This document shows, piece by piece, positions 6,979 through 14,751 of a DNA stretch of 19,591 bases. Within the stretch, counting starts at the first letter, position 1, and every line of letters begins with the position of its first letter. A model generated the notes under the pieces. It worked only from the letters and a program-made list of their open reading frames with translations. It was not told the origin of the DNA and did no database searches. The DNA lies in NCBI GenBank assembly GCA_002428085.1, contig DJAA01000048.1, positions 1 to 19,591 of the forward strand. The letters are read 5' to 3'. The position numbers and the translations under genes are program-made. This DNA is from Sulfurimonas sp. UBA6014 (GTDB lineage: Bacteria; Campylobacterota; Campylobacteria; Campylobacterales; Sulfurimonadaceae).

Positions 6979-8304
6979 CTAATTTACCCCAATCTGAAAA
7001 TACTCAAATCCATACTTTTTCATTTTTTCTTTGTTAAACTGATTGCGTCCGTCAAAGAAAACCGCATGTTTGAGCAGTTTTTTCATCTCATCAAAATCAG
7101 GACTTCGAAACTCTTGCCACTCTGTTATCAAAATCAGTGCGTCGGCATCTTTAAGTGCCTCGTATTTACTCTCAACATACGACACTTTTTCATTGCCCTT
7201 TAAGTAGTGCGTTTGTGCTTCATGGATTGCTTTTGGGTCGTATGCAATAACTTTTGCACCGCGAGATGTGAGCTCATTGATGATGGTAATAGAACTTGCT
7301 TCTCGCATATCATCAGTTTCGGGCTTGAAACTCAGACCCCAAACAGCGAAAGTTTTTCCACTTAAATTTTCTCCAAAACGCTTCATTACTTTATTGGAAA
7401 TGACATATTTTTGTGCATAATTCACCGCTTCAACCGCATCCAAAATTCTTGGGTTGTAGCCAAAATCTTTTGCGGTTTTTGCCAGAGCTTGGACATCTTT
7501 TGGAAAACAACTTCCGCCGTATCCACAACCCGGGTAGATGAAACTGTAACCGATGCGGCTGTCACTTCCGATACCATTTCTTACCTTGTTTATATCTGCT
7601 CCAACACGCTCGCAAATCTGACTCATTTCGTTCATAAAACTTATTTTTGTCGCAAGCATCGCATTGGCAGCGTACTTTGTCATCTCTGCTGATTTAATAT
7701 CCATCGCAATAAATCGGTCATGATGTTTCATAAAAGGGGCGTAAAGTTCACGCATAATCTCCAATGCTCTCTCATTTTCTGCACCGATAACAACGCGGTC
7801 AGGATGCAAAAAATCCTGAATTGCTGCTCCCTCTTTTAAAAACTCTGGATTTGAGACCACGTCAAATTCTACCTGCACACCTCTTGCATCAAGCTCAGCT
7901 TGAATGGCAGCTTTTACTTTCTCAGCCGTCCCCACCGGCACAGTAGACTTGTCCACGACTACGATGTAGTTTTCAATAGACTCTCCAATAGTTTTTGCAA
8001 CCGCCAATACATACTTCAAATCTGCACTTCCATCATCACCCATGGGTGTCCCCACAGCGATAAATGCGATAGCAGAATTTTTTATGGTTTCTTTGGCATT
8101 GGTGGTAAAATCAAGAGTCTTGGTTTTATAGTTTTCAAGCGTCATGTCCTCAAGTCCCGGCTCATAAATAGGGATGATACCTTGTTTGAGATTTTCAATT
8201 TTTCTCTCGTCTATATCTATACACGTCACTTTGTTTCCCATTTGGGCAAAACACACGCCACTTACCAAGCCAACATAGCCTGTTCCAATGATTGCTATTT
8301 TCAT
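6979..8304 (-). CDS. ugd: UDP-glucose 6-dehydrogenase
   Basis: The 441-residue cytoplasmic enzyme oxidises UDP-glucose to UDP-glucuronate with two NAD+, supplying acidic sugar donors (glucuronate, or galacturonate after epimerisation) for LOS or capsule. The Rossmann motif GTGYVG is at 7-12, SNPEFLKEGA at 151-160, EMTKYAANAM at 207-216 with K210, and GGSCFPKD at 263-270 carrying the catalytic thiol C266. The length is typical of the bacterial Ugd family; UDP-ManNAc dehydrogenase is a less likely alternative. It is the first gene of a minus-strand operon with the DNA ligase and GT9 genes. An AGGA element lies about nine bases before ATG 8304. It is divergent from the TIM-barrel gene across a 62-base gap. 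Confidence 0.92.
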   Translation of the reverse strand: MKIAIIGTGYVGLVSGVCFAQMGNKVTCIDIDERKIENLKQGIIPIYEPGLEDMTLENYKTKTLDFTTNAKETIKNSAIAFIAVGTPMGDDGSADLKYVLAVAKTIGESIENYIVVVDKSTVPVGTAEKVKAAIQAELDARGVQVEFDVVSNPEFLKEGAAIQDFLHPDRVVIGAENERALEIMRELYAPFMKHHDRFIAMDIKSAEMTKYAANAMLATKISFMNEMSQICERVGADINKVRNGIGSDSRIGYSFIYPGCGYGGSCFPKDVQALAKTAKDFGYNPRILDAVEAVNYAQKYVISNKVMKRFGENLSGKTFAVWGLSFKPETDDMREASSITIINELTSRGAKVIAYDPKAIHEAQTHYLKGNEKVSYVESKYEALKDADALILITEWQEFRSPDFDEMKKLLKHAVFFDGRNQFNKEKMKKYGFEYFQIGVN

Positions 8305-8339
8305 CTTTTATAATCCTATAAAATTTTAGTTTTTTATTT

Positions 8340-8359
8340 TATCTTAAAAAAGATATACT
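8340..8359 (+). promoter_or_regulatory. -10 box beside an inverted repeat; leaderless-type promoter
   Basis: TATACT at 8354-8359 ends only seven bases before ATG 8367, so transcription should begin at or next to the start codon. No ribosome-binding site precedes the ATG. A perfect inverted repeat, TATCTT (8340-8345) and AAGATA (8350-8355), overlaps the left end of the -10 box and could be an operator or chance in A/T-rich DNA. Confidence 0.4.
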
Positions 8360-8366
8360 CTCACTT

Positions 8367-9626
8367 ATGCAAAAACCGTTCATGTGGGATACTTATTCCG
8401 ACCAACCTTACCAACTCAAAGACAAAGTGTATAAAAAAATGATGCGCAAGCATGCATTTTTCTCCCTTGCACAAACATTTTTTACAGCGCTTATTATTCT
8501 CCCTCTTTCTCTTCTCATGATGCCTTGGGTGCGACGAAAAGCTATTGATTCAACCACTTTTTTTTGTATGGGAGTTGACTTTGAACGTGAGCCTCAAGTG
8601 ACATTGGCACTTTTAGAAGAGCTTGAAGTTACCAATATTTTAATCCGTTTTAAACTCTGGGAGATGCAAAAGCTTGATACTTTAAAAGAGTTTATTTTGG
8701 CATGTCCAAATAAAAAAATCACACTCAAAATCATACAAGATAGAGAACACATAGAAGATTTAGCGCTCCTTAGAAAAGATTTACAAACCATTTTTCTTGC
8801 ACTCAACTCTCTTATCACCCTTTTTGAAATCGGCTCCACTATCAACCGTGCGAAATGGGGATTTTTTAGTGTGCATGAATACAACCTTTTTTATCAAGTG
8901 GCATATGATTTGAAAATTTCTCAATTTAAAAACATCAAACTTATCGGAAGTGGCGTCATAGATTTTGAATACCACTTTAGTGCCCATACGCTCTTTAACT
9001 TTTTTAAAACCTCTTACGAGGGAGTTTCATCCCTTCTTTATGTAGACAGACGCGGTGCTCCTGAAAATATGCAAATGGGGTTTACGCTCTTAGATAAAAT
9101 TGCACTCTTAAGTACCATGGTGTGGCTTAGCCCAAAAAGTAGCCATGAGCTTTACATCACGGAGACTAACTGGCCGCTCTCAAACACAGCCCCTTATGCA
9201 CCTACAAGTGAGCATGAATGTGTGAGCCAAGAGGTTTATGCCGACTTTATGCTTCGTTATTATCTTTTAGCTTTTGCCACGCAGCAGGTCAATTCTGTCT
9301 CTTGGCATCAACTTATCGCTCCAGGATACGGGCTTATAGATAACCGCGAAGGGATTGTCAAACGCCCCGCATTTGAAGTCTATAAGACCATGCTAAAAAA
9401 TCTTCGTCATGCGCAGTTTTTACGACTCGACATAAAAAGGGACTACTACATCCTTCAATGCTTAGTTGATGAAAAACTGCTTCAAATTCATTGGTCTACA
9501 AAGCCAACGACCCTTAGAAATGAGACCTTTTTTGAAGTTTTTTCTAGTCATGGTATTTTGATAAAAAATGAAACGCTTGATATAGGCTCTACCCCTTTAT
9601 ATATTTACATAAAAGACGGAGTATGA
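8367..9626 (+). CDS. Membrane-anchored TIM-barrel glycoside hydrolase-like protein
   Basis: The 419-residue protein has one hydrophobic segment at 31-54 flanked by basic residues, so the rest is probably periplasmic or membrane-bound. The body alternates strands and helices like a clan GH-A TIM barrel. LYITETNWPL (262-271) is a good match for the strand-7 nucleophile motif, with E266. FEIGSTINRAKWG (153-165) resembles the strand-4 motif EIGNEPN...W, but serine and threonine (157-158) stand where the acid/base Asn-Glu pair normally is, leaving E154 as the only nearby Glu. NSVSWHQL (309-316) fits strand 8. The first gene of an operon with PAP2 and waaF, it overlaps PAP2 by four bases. A role trimming or binding a surface glycan is inference; I do not recognise a named family. 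Confidence 0.65.
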   Translation: MQKPFMWDTYSDQPYQLKDKVYKKMMRKHAFFSLAQTFFTALIILPLSLLMMPWVRRKAIDSTTFFCMGVDFEREPQVTLALLEELEVTNILIRFKLWEMQKLDTLKEFILACPNKKITLKIIQDREHIEDLALLRKDLQTIFLALNSLITLFEIGSTINRAKWGFFSVHEYNLFYQVAYDLKISQFKNIKLIGSGVIDFEYHFSAHTLFNFFKTSYEGVSSLLYVDRRGAPENMQMGFTLLDKIALLSTMVWLSPKSSHELYITETNWPLSNTAPYAPTSEHECVSQEVYADFMLRYYLLAFATQQVNSVSWHQLIAPGYGLIDNREGIVKRPAFEVYKTMLKNLRHAQFLRLDIKRDYYILQCLVDEKLLQIHWSTKPTTLRNETFFEVFSSHGILIKNETLDIGSTPLYIYIKDGV

Positions 9627-10294
9627 TTTTGCTTGTGAGTAAAAAATATTTAAATGTCCCCACTTACATTTGGGGGCTATTTCTTTTTTGTGTTGCTATT
9701 TTTATTTTTTTTCCACAAATAGACTTGTTTGTCGCGAGTCAGTTTTTTTACAACACACACTTTGCACTCAAAGAGAGTCTCTTTGAAACCATTTTTTTTC
9801 AATCTATTGCGATTGTTGTCACCACTACAGCACTTTTGAGTCTCTCTATCTTTAGTTATAACTTTTTGCTGAAAAAAAATTTCCTTGGCATCAACAAAAG
9901 AGTTATCTTGTACATTGTCTTAGTCCTAGCTATAGCCCCAGGACTTATCGTCAATAATCTTTTGAAAGAGCATTGGGGGAGAGCCAGACCCAATCAAATC
10001 GAACAATTTGGCGGAGACAAAAAGTTTACTCCCGCTTTTATCATCTCTTCACAAAATGGAAATTCCTTTAGTTCAGGTCACTCAGCGGCAGCTTTTTCAA
10101 TGATTGGGATTGCTTTTTTGGCAACAAAGCGAAGAAAGTTTTGGATTACTCTTGCCATAACGTATGGTATTTTAGTAAGTATCGCCCGCATCATCGCGGG
10201 GGGACATTTTTTGAGTGATACTGTGAGCTCATTTTTTATCGTTTATATTACAACGCTGATGTTATATGGCTGGCTTATCAAGGAAAAAGAGTGA
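9623..10294 (+). CDS. PAP2-family membrane phosphatase (lipid A/undecaprenyl type)
   Basis: The 223-residue integral membrane protein carries the three PAP2 acid-phosphatase motifs: K115...RP122-123 (KEHWGRARP), the SGH motif at 151-153, and R189-x5-H195 followed by D199. Hydrophobic helices lie near 13-30, 58-78, 93-111, 154-167, 173-190 and 199-217, giving a six-helix layout with the active site facing the periplasm. The family removes phosphate from lipids such as lipid A (LpxE/LpxF), undecaprenyl pyrophosphate or phosphatidylglycerol phosphate. Its position between the TIM-barrel gene and waaF favours lipid A or undecaprenyl-linked substrates, but sequence alone cannot choose. Both its start (ATGA) and stop (GTGA) overlap neighbours by four bases, so the operon is translationally coupled. 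Confidence 0.85.
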   Translation: MILLVSKKYLNVPTYIWGLFLFCVAIFIFFPQIDLFVASQFFYNTHFALKESLFETIFFQSIAIVVTTTALLSLSIFSYNFLLKKNFLGINKRVILYIVLVLAIAPGLIVNNLLKEHWGRARPNQIEQFGGDKKFTPAFIISSQNGNSFSSGHSAAAFSMIGIAFLATKRRKFWITLAITYGILVSIARIIAGGHFLSDTVSSFFIVYITTLMLYGWLIKEKE

Positions 10295-11253
10295 AAATAC
10301 TTATCATTCTTCCCAATTGGCTTGGCGATGCCCTCATGACAACGCCTGCGATTGAACTTTTATGTAAATACTATCCTCAAGCAACGCTAACTTTTGTGGG
10401 AAGTTTTGTAAGTATTGAGGCTTTAAAATATCACCCTCGCTGCGAAAAAGCGGTAATTGATGAGACAAAAAAAGCCTCCTGCAGAACTCTTGCCACCTAT
10501 AAACTAGCCAAAGAGTTGGGCACTTTTGATTTGGCTATCAGTTTTAGAAATCAGCTTCATGCATCGCTCTTACTCCGTCTCACAAACACAGTCGTTTGTA
10601 TTGCAAGGCGTTCATGGCACACCTTATTTTTACTCTCTCATGCCCCAAGTATCTCAACAAAGCAACATTTAGTTGTGCAGTATGTAAAACTTGCTTTAAC
10701 AAATGTAGATGATTTTGATGGAGAAATCGGAGGTTTAAAGCTTTATATCGAGCCAAAAAAATTCTCTCGCCCTACTTTAGGCATCAATGCAGGTGCGACT
10801 TATGGAAGTGCAAAGCGATGGGCGCCTGAGCGATTTGCAGCAGTTGCCAGAGAGTTTTCAGCTATGTTTGACATCCTTATTTTTGGTGGACCAAATGAAG
10901 TTGAAATGGCAAACGAGATAGAAAGAAATCTAGGTGTACCATGCATCAACTTAGCAGGCAAAACAACAATAAGTGAGCTTTGTGCAAACATCGGAGGATG
11001 CTCTTTATTTATCACAAATGATAGCGGACCTATGCATATCGCAGCTGCGTACAACGTTGCTACAGTCGCCATTTTTGGACCCACAAAACATACTGAGACT
11101 TCGCCATGGAAAAATAACAAAAGTATCATTGTGCGTCATGAGATGAAGTGCAGTCCATGCATGAAGCGTGTATGCCCGCTAGGTCATCATGAGTGCATGA
11201 AAAGCATCACAGCATCTGAGGTCATAGACGCTGTAAAAAAGCTAGATTTTTAA
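10291..11253 (+). CDS. waaF: ADP-heptose--LPS heptosyltransferase II
   Basis: The 320-residue GT9 enzyme transfers the second L-glycero-D-manno-heptose from ADP-heptose to the inner LPS core in the cytoplasm. The N-terminal MKILIILPNWLGDALMTTPA carries catalytic-base D13. GINAGATYGSAKRWAPERF (164-182) and ITNDSGPMHIAAA (241-253) form the donor site. The Cys-rich tail motif KCSPCMKRVCPLGHHEC with C287, C290, C295 and C302 is characteristic of WaaF and separates it from WaaC. The start is GTG overlapping the PAP2 stop by four bases, with AGGA six bases upstream. Its donor is made by hldE, hldD, gmhA and gmhB in this same window. It faces the YfaZ-like gene, 11 bases away. Confidence 0.92.
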   Translation: MKILIILPNWLGDALMTTPAIELLCKYYPQATLTFVGSFVSIEALKYHPRCEKAVIDETKKASCRTLATYKLAKELGTFDLAISFRNQLHASLLLRLTNTVVCIARRSWHTLFLLSHAPSISTKQHLVVQYVKLALTNVDDFDGEIGGLKLYIEPKKFSRPTLGINAGATYGSAKRWAPERFAAVAREFSAMFDILIFGGPNEVEMANEIERNLGVPCINLAGKTTISELCANIGGCSLFITNDSGPMHIAAAYNVATVAIFGPTKHTETSPWKNNKSIIVRHEMKCSPCMKRVCPLGHHECMKSITASEVIDAVKKLDF

Positions 11254-11264
11254 ACTAGTATACG

Positions 11265-11858
11265 TTAAAAAGCGAACTTAAAACCTACATATGCCGATCT
11301 GTTATAGTTAATCTTGTGCGTTTCTCCACCAACATCATAATTTGTATCAATCGATCGATACCCAAGAGTAATACGTCCATTTTCTATCACTTCAATATCA
11401 AAATTCAAACGATATTCTAAAAAGTTTTGAGCATCATCAAGAGTTAAAACCTCTGGAGCATAATATAAAATAGCACCAAAATACAAAGGAGTAACAGCAC
11501 CTGTTGGGAGTTTATACAAGGCTTCTATTCCAAGAGGCATACTTGTAAAGTTTTCTGTGTGATTTAACTTCAAACCTAAACCGATACTCAAACCTGAAGT
11601 CTCAATCTCTCTTTGCATTAAAAAATTCAATTCAGAATAGTCATGAATGCCATTTCTCTCAAAATCGCTGTGATCTTCGTGTCCATGTAAAAACTTTGCG
11701 CCAATAAAAATTATATCGGGCTCAGAAGTGTCGTTAAACTGAGCCATATCGAGCTTTGCTCCTACTTCTAAATCTTTATCATTAATATTGATTTCAGCAC
11801 TATGCATAGCAAAGGCTGAGGCTGCACAAACAGCCATAATACTTATTTTTTTTAACAT
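11265..11858 (-). CDS. YfaZ-like outer-membrane beta-barrel protein
   Basis: The 197-residue protein begins with a signal peptide (basic MLKKIS, hydrophobic core to about residue 20, cleavage near HSA-EIN). The mature part is rich in alternating polar/aromatic strands (EVGAKLDMAQF, GLSIGLGLKLNHT, RITLGYRSIDTNY) and ends in YVGFKFAF with a terminal phenylalanine, the usual signal for outer-membrane beta-barrel insertion. The overall pattern resembles the YfaZ family, whose function is not established. A short His/Asp-rich run, HGHEDHSDFERNG (58-70), may be a surface loop. The start overlaps the hldE stop by seven bases and is preceded by AAGGAAC, so it is co-transcribed with heptose synthesis. 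Confidence 0.75.
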   Translation of the reverse strand: MLKKISIMAVCAASAFAMHSAEININDKDLEVGAKLDMAQFNDTSEPDIIFIGAKFLHGHEDHSDFERNGIHDYSELNFLMQREIETSGLSIGLGLKLNHTENFTSMPLGIEALYKLPTGAVTPLYFGAILYYAPEVLTLDDAQNFLEYRLNFDIEVIENGRITLGYRSIDTNYDVGGETHKINYNRSAYVGFKFAF

Positions 11859-13282
11859 GATGTTCCTTGTATTTTTTCTATAGTTTTTGTCGTGCTTTTA
11901 CCGTTGACAAATGCAACTAACTTTAACTCTTTAGCAAATTGGGTTCCAACTACCTCTTTGCCCTCATAATCTCCCCCTTTGACAAGAACATCAGGTTCTA
12001 TCATTTTGATAAGATTATGTGGTGTATCCTCGCTAAAAGGGACAACAAAATCAACCGCTTCCAAAGCCGCCAACAAATACGCTCTATCAGAAGCACTGTT
12101 TATTGGTCGAGTTGGTCCTTTAAGACGAGAGACAGATTCATCAGAGTTTAAACCAACAATCAACAAATCTCCAAAACTTTTTGCCTCTTGGAGATACTTC
12201 ACATGCCCAACATGCAAAATATCAAAACATCCATTAGTAAAGACTACTTTTTTCCCATTATTCCTATAACGATTAACGATTATTTTTATATCTTCAAAGC
12301 TTTTAATATGCGCATCTGATGTACTTTTATGCAAACTCGCTTCATACTCTTCTATCTCATTAATACTCACCGTTGCAGAGCCAATTTTGCCCACTACAAC
12401 TCCTGCTGCAAGGTTAGCAAACTTTGCACTTTCTTGGATGTTTTTGCCAGCACTCAAAGCAAAAGCAATAGAAGCAATCACTGTATCACCCGCACCTGTG
12501 ACATCAAACACCTCTTTGGCAACTGTAGGAAAAACGCTCATTTTTTCATCATATGTAGCAATACCATCTTCAGAGAGTGTTATCAAAGAAATACCCAAAT
12601 CACAATCAGATTTAAGTTTTATCAGCGCTGCTTTAAGACTCTCTTTATCGGTGATGTCTATCTTTGTGGCAAGCATTGCCTCTTTTTTATTTGGTGTTAA
12701 AAGATAAGCACCTTTATATTTAGAAAAATCAGTCCCTTTTGGATCAACCAAAACTTTCACACCTTTTTCATGAGCGAGCTTGATAATCCCTTGACACAAC
12801 GCATTTGTTAAAACACCTTTTCCATAATCAGATAAAACCACCATATCATACGCAGCTATGCTATGAGATAAAGCATCCAAAATTTTTCTCACAGACTCAC
12901 TTTGTATCTCATTTTTACTCTCTTGGTCATAGCGAAGTATCTGCTGAGAAACTGCAATAACACGACTTTTTTTGGATGTTTTTCTATCGTTTTGGATGAT
13001 GATATTTTGAGTCTCAACATCAATTGCACGTAACATGGCAACAAGCTCAATGCCACTCTCATCATCACCAATAACACTACTGACACTGACTTTGGCACCG
13101 AGTGCTTTGAGATTGTTAATCACATTTCCAGCTCCGCCTAAAACTGTTGTTTCTCTAGAAATATCAACCACTTGCACAGGCGCTTCAGGAGAAATTCTCT
13201 CACAACTTCCCCATAAATAGTGGTCTATCATCAAATCCCCAACAACTAAAATCTTTGGCTCGAATTTTTTAAGCTCTTGCAT
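11852..13282 (-). CDS. hldE: Bifunctional D-beta-D-heptose 7-phosphate kinase / heptose 1-phosphate adenylyltransferase
   Basis: The 476-residue cytoplasmic enzyme performs two steps of ADP-heptose synthesis. Residues 1-320 are a ribokinase-fold (PfkB) kinase: VVGDLMIDHYLWG (13-25), LGGAGNVINNL (48-58) and TGAGDTVIA (262-270) with the catalytic D266. Residues 345-476 are a cytidylyltransferase-like adenylyltransferase with FTNGCFDILHVGHVKYL (348-364), the TNGxFDxxHxGH signature. A 20-30 residue linker joins them. The length matches the usual fused HldE. It starts directly after the hldD stop (TAGATG, no gap) and overlaps the YfaZ-like gene, so hldD-hldE-yfaZ form one unit. It works with GmhA and GmhB encoded at the right end of the window. 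Confidence 0.95.
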   Translation of the reverse strand: MQELKKFEPKILVVGDLMIDHYLWGSCERISPEAPVQVVDISRETTVLGGAGNVINNLKALGAKVSVSSVIGDDESGIELVAMLRAIDVETQNIIIQNDRKTSKKSRVIAVSQQILRYDQESKNEIQSESVRKILDALSHSIAAYDMVVLSDYGKGVLTNALCQGIIKLAHEKGVKVLVDPKGTDFSKYKGAYLLTPNKKEAMLATKIDITDKESLKAALIKLKSDCDLGISLITLSEDGIATYDEKMSVFPTVAKEVFDVTGAGDTVIASIAFALSAGKNIQESAKFANLAAGVVVGKIGSATVSINEIEEYEASLHKSTSDAHIKSFEDIKIIVNRYRNNGKKVVFTNGCFDILHVGHVKYLQEAKSFGDLLIVGLNSDESVSRLKGPTRPINSASDRAYLLAALEAVDFVVPFSEDTPHNLIKMIEPDVLVKGGDYEGKEVVGTQFAKELKLVAFVNGKSTTKTIEKIQGTSC

Positions 13283-14290
13283 CTATTTCACTTCTTCTTT
13301 ATAAATTCTTCTAATTTCACTCACATACGCTTTTATCCCATCTTCGAGTTCATACGCTGGCTTGTAGCCAAGAGCCTCTACGCTCGTAGCAATATCTGCT
13401 TCTGTATGAAACTGATAACTTCCCACAAAAGGGTTTGGCACATACTCACATGGGTACGTTGTTCCTAATTCTTTTTGCAAAGTATCAACAATATCTTGAA
13501 AACTTCTTGCCTTGCCCGTTCCTACGTTATAAATCCCACTTTGTTTAGGTTTCATGGCTTTAATATTAGCTTGAATGATATCTTCTATATAAATGAAGTC
13601 ACGCAAAATCTTATCGCTATCTATAAAAAGTCGAGGATTTTTGCCCGCTAATATTTGATGCCCAAACTGCAACACCATAGAAGCGGTGCTGTTTTTAAAG
13701 TATTCTCTCGGACCATACACATTAAAATAACGAAGTCCCACGATAGAAATGTCACACGTTTTCATGACCTCACGGCTGAGGTTATCCATACTTAATTTTG
13801 AAAATCCATACACATTATTGGGTGCTTCACGTCCAACTTTTTGTGGCGACTCGGCATTGCCATATGTTGCCGCCGAAGAGGCGTAAATCATATTTGCACT
13901 ATGAGCTATGGCAAGATTCAGCAAGTCTTTATAGGCATTTACATTTGTTTTTATCATCAAATCTTGTTCAAGTGCCGTCGTGTCTGAAATGGCAGCTTCG
14001 TGAAAAATATAGTCAAATTTGTAGTGCATCTCCAAATCTAAAAGCAGGTCTTTATCGTTAATATCGCCGCTTATTATTTCGCCTCTAAAACCTAAAAGAT
14101 TTTTGAAATGTCCAAAGCTTTTTAGGTTGCCGTTGGAGAGCTTTTCGCCGCTTCTAAAACTGTCAAGAACCACTACATGCGCGTCTGGGTGATTGTTTTG
14201 AAAGTAAAAAGCCAAATTCGAACCTATAAAACCTGCGCCGCCTGTTATTAAAATTGTTTTATTTTCTAAGCTCTCTTGTGTGTATTTCAT
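13283..14290 (-). CDS. hldD: ADP-L-glycero-D-manno-heptose 6-epimerase
   Basis: The 335-residue extended short-chain dehydrogenase inverts C6 of ADP-D-glycero-D-manno-heptose, the last step in making the WaaF donor. The NADP-binding GGAGFIGSN is at 17-25, HEAAISDTTA at 97-106 is typical of HldD, S138-S139 precede ATYGN, and the catalytic pair is Y161-K165 in YGFSK. RYFNVYGPREYFK follows as expected. The N-terminus has about ten more residues before the first strand than the short E. coli form. It is the first gene of the hldD-hldE-yfaZ unit. A TATCAT box on the minus strand at 14325-14320 could be its promoter, giving a leader of roughly 20 bases. Confidence 0.94.
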   Translation of the reverse strand: MKYTQESLENKTILITGGAGFIGSNLAFYFQNNHPDAHVVVLDSFRSGEKLSNGNLKSFGHFKNLLGFRGEIISGDINDKDLLLDLEMHYKFDYIFHEAAISDTTALEQDLMIKTNVNAYKDLLNLAIAHSANMIYASSAATYGNAESPQKVGREAPNNVYGFSKLSMDNLSREVMKTCDISIVGLRYFNVYGPREYFKNSTASMVLQFGHQILAGKNPRLFIDSDKILRDFIYIEDIIQANIKAMKPKQSGIYNVGTGKARSFQDIVDTLQKELGTTYPCEYVPNPFVGSYQFHTEADIATSVEALGYKPAYELEDGIKAYVSEIRRIYKEEVK

Positions 14291-14364
14291 GTCCCATCCA
14301 TGCTAATTTATTTTGCAAAATGATACCTTTTAATTCATTAACGAGTATTTAAGACTCAAGCCAC

Positions 14365-14370
14365 TATAAT
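14365..14370 (+). promoter_or_regulatory. Consensus -10 promoter of the cytochrome c gene
   Basis: A perfect TATAAT lies 30 bases before ATG 14401, giving a leader of about 24 bases with AAGGA at 14390-14394 six bases before the start. No -35 match is visible at the normal spacing. The 110-base gap is shared with the divergent hldD gene. Confidence 0.6.
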
Positions 14371-14400
14371 TTATGGTAAATTTTATTTTAAGGAAATCAA

Positions 14401-14688
14401 ATGAAAAAAATCGTAATCACAACAGTAGCTATATTAGCTCTCTCTTCAACTTTAATGGCGGCAGTTCCAGCTGCTTGTAATGGTTGTCACGGTGCTGATG
14501 GTGCTAAAAATACAATGGTAAAAGAATCAGTGCCAAACAGCATGAAAAAAGCTGATATCGTTGCTTCTCTTAATGGATACAAGGCTGGCACACTTAATAA
14601 ATACGGTAAAGGTGCTATGATGAAAAACTTTGCTAAAAACCTAACAGATGCTGACATTAAAGCAATTTCTGAGGCTTGGGGTAAATAG
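14401..14688 (+). CDS. Periplasmic monohaem class I cytochrome c (c553-like)
   Basis: This 95-residue protein carries a Sec signal peptide (MKKIVITT, cleavage near MAA-VPA) and a single haem c site, CNGCH at 26-30. The distal methionine ligand is probably M73 or M74 in GAMMKNF, followed by the C-terminal helix NLTDADIKAISEAWG. The mature size of about 75 residues fits small cytochrome c553 electron carriers that donate to the cbb3 oxidase. Its setting beside ccoS and ccoI, and the same order recalled in C. jejuni (Cj1153), support that role. It has its own TATAAT promoter and a good AAGGA ribosome site, and a strong hairpin follows, so it is probably an abundant single-gene transcript. Confidence 0.9.
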   Translation: MKKIVITTVAILALSSTLMAAVPAACNGCHGADGAKNTMVKESVPNSMKKADIVASLNGYKAGTLNKYGKGAMMKNFAKNLTDADIKAISEAWGK

Positions 14689-14693
14689 TAATC

Positions 14694-14720
14694 TTTGAAT
14701 TGCCTTTATGGCAATTCAAA
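14694..14720. terminator. Perfect 11-bp hairpin between convergent cytochrome genes
   Basis: TTTGAATTGCC (14694-14704) pairs fully with GGCAATTCAAA (14710-14720) around a TTTAT loop, starting five bases after the cytochrome c stop and 31 bases before the end of the convergent gene. It could end transcription from both sides. Neither flank has a clear T-run, so it is either an atypical terminator or an mRNA 3'-end stabiliser. Confidence 0.5.
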
Positions 14721-14751
14721 CTACTCCTCCAACATTCTATCTTCTACTAAT

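Noticed and set aside
7900..8313. Plus-strand frame of 137 codons opposite ugd
   Set aside because: It lies entirely on the opposite strand of ugd apart from a few bases, with no family motif.
11235..11258. Possible minus-strand terminator for the YfaZ-like gene (CTAG stem followed by six T on the minus strand)
   Set aside because: The stem has only four plus two A/T-rich pairs with a mismatch and lies partly in the waaF 3' end; too weak to call.
12329..12707. Two overlapping plus-strand frames opposite hldE
   Set aside because: Antisense to a confidently identified enzyme; low-complexity composition and no motif.
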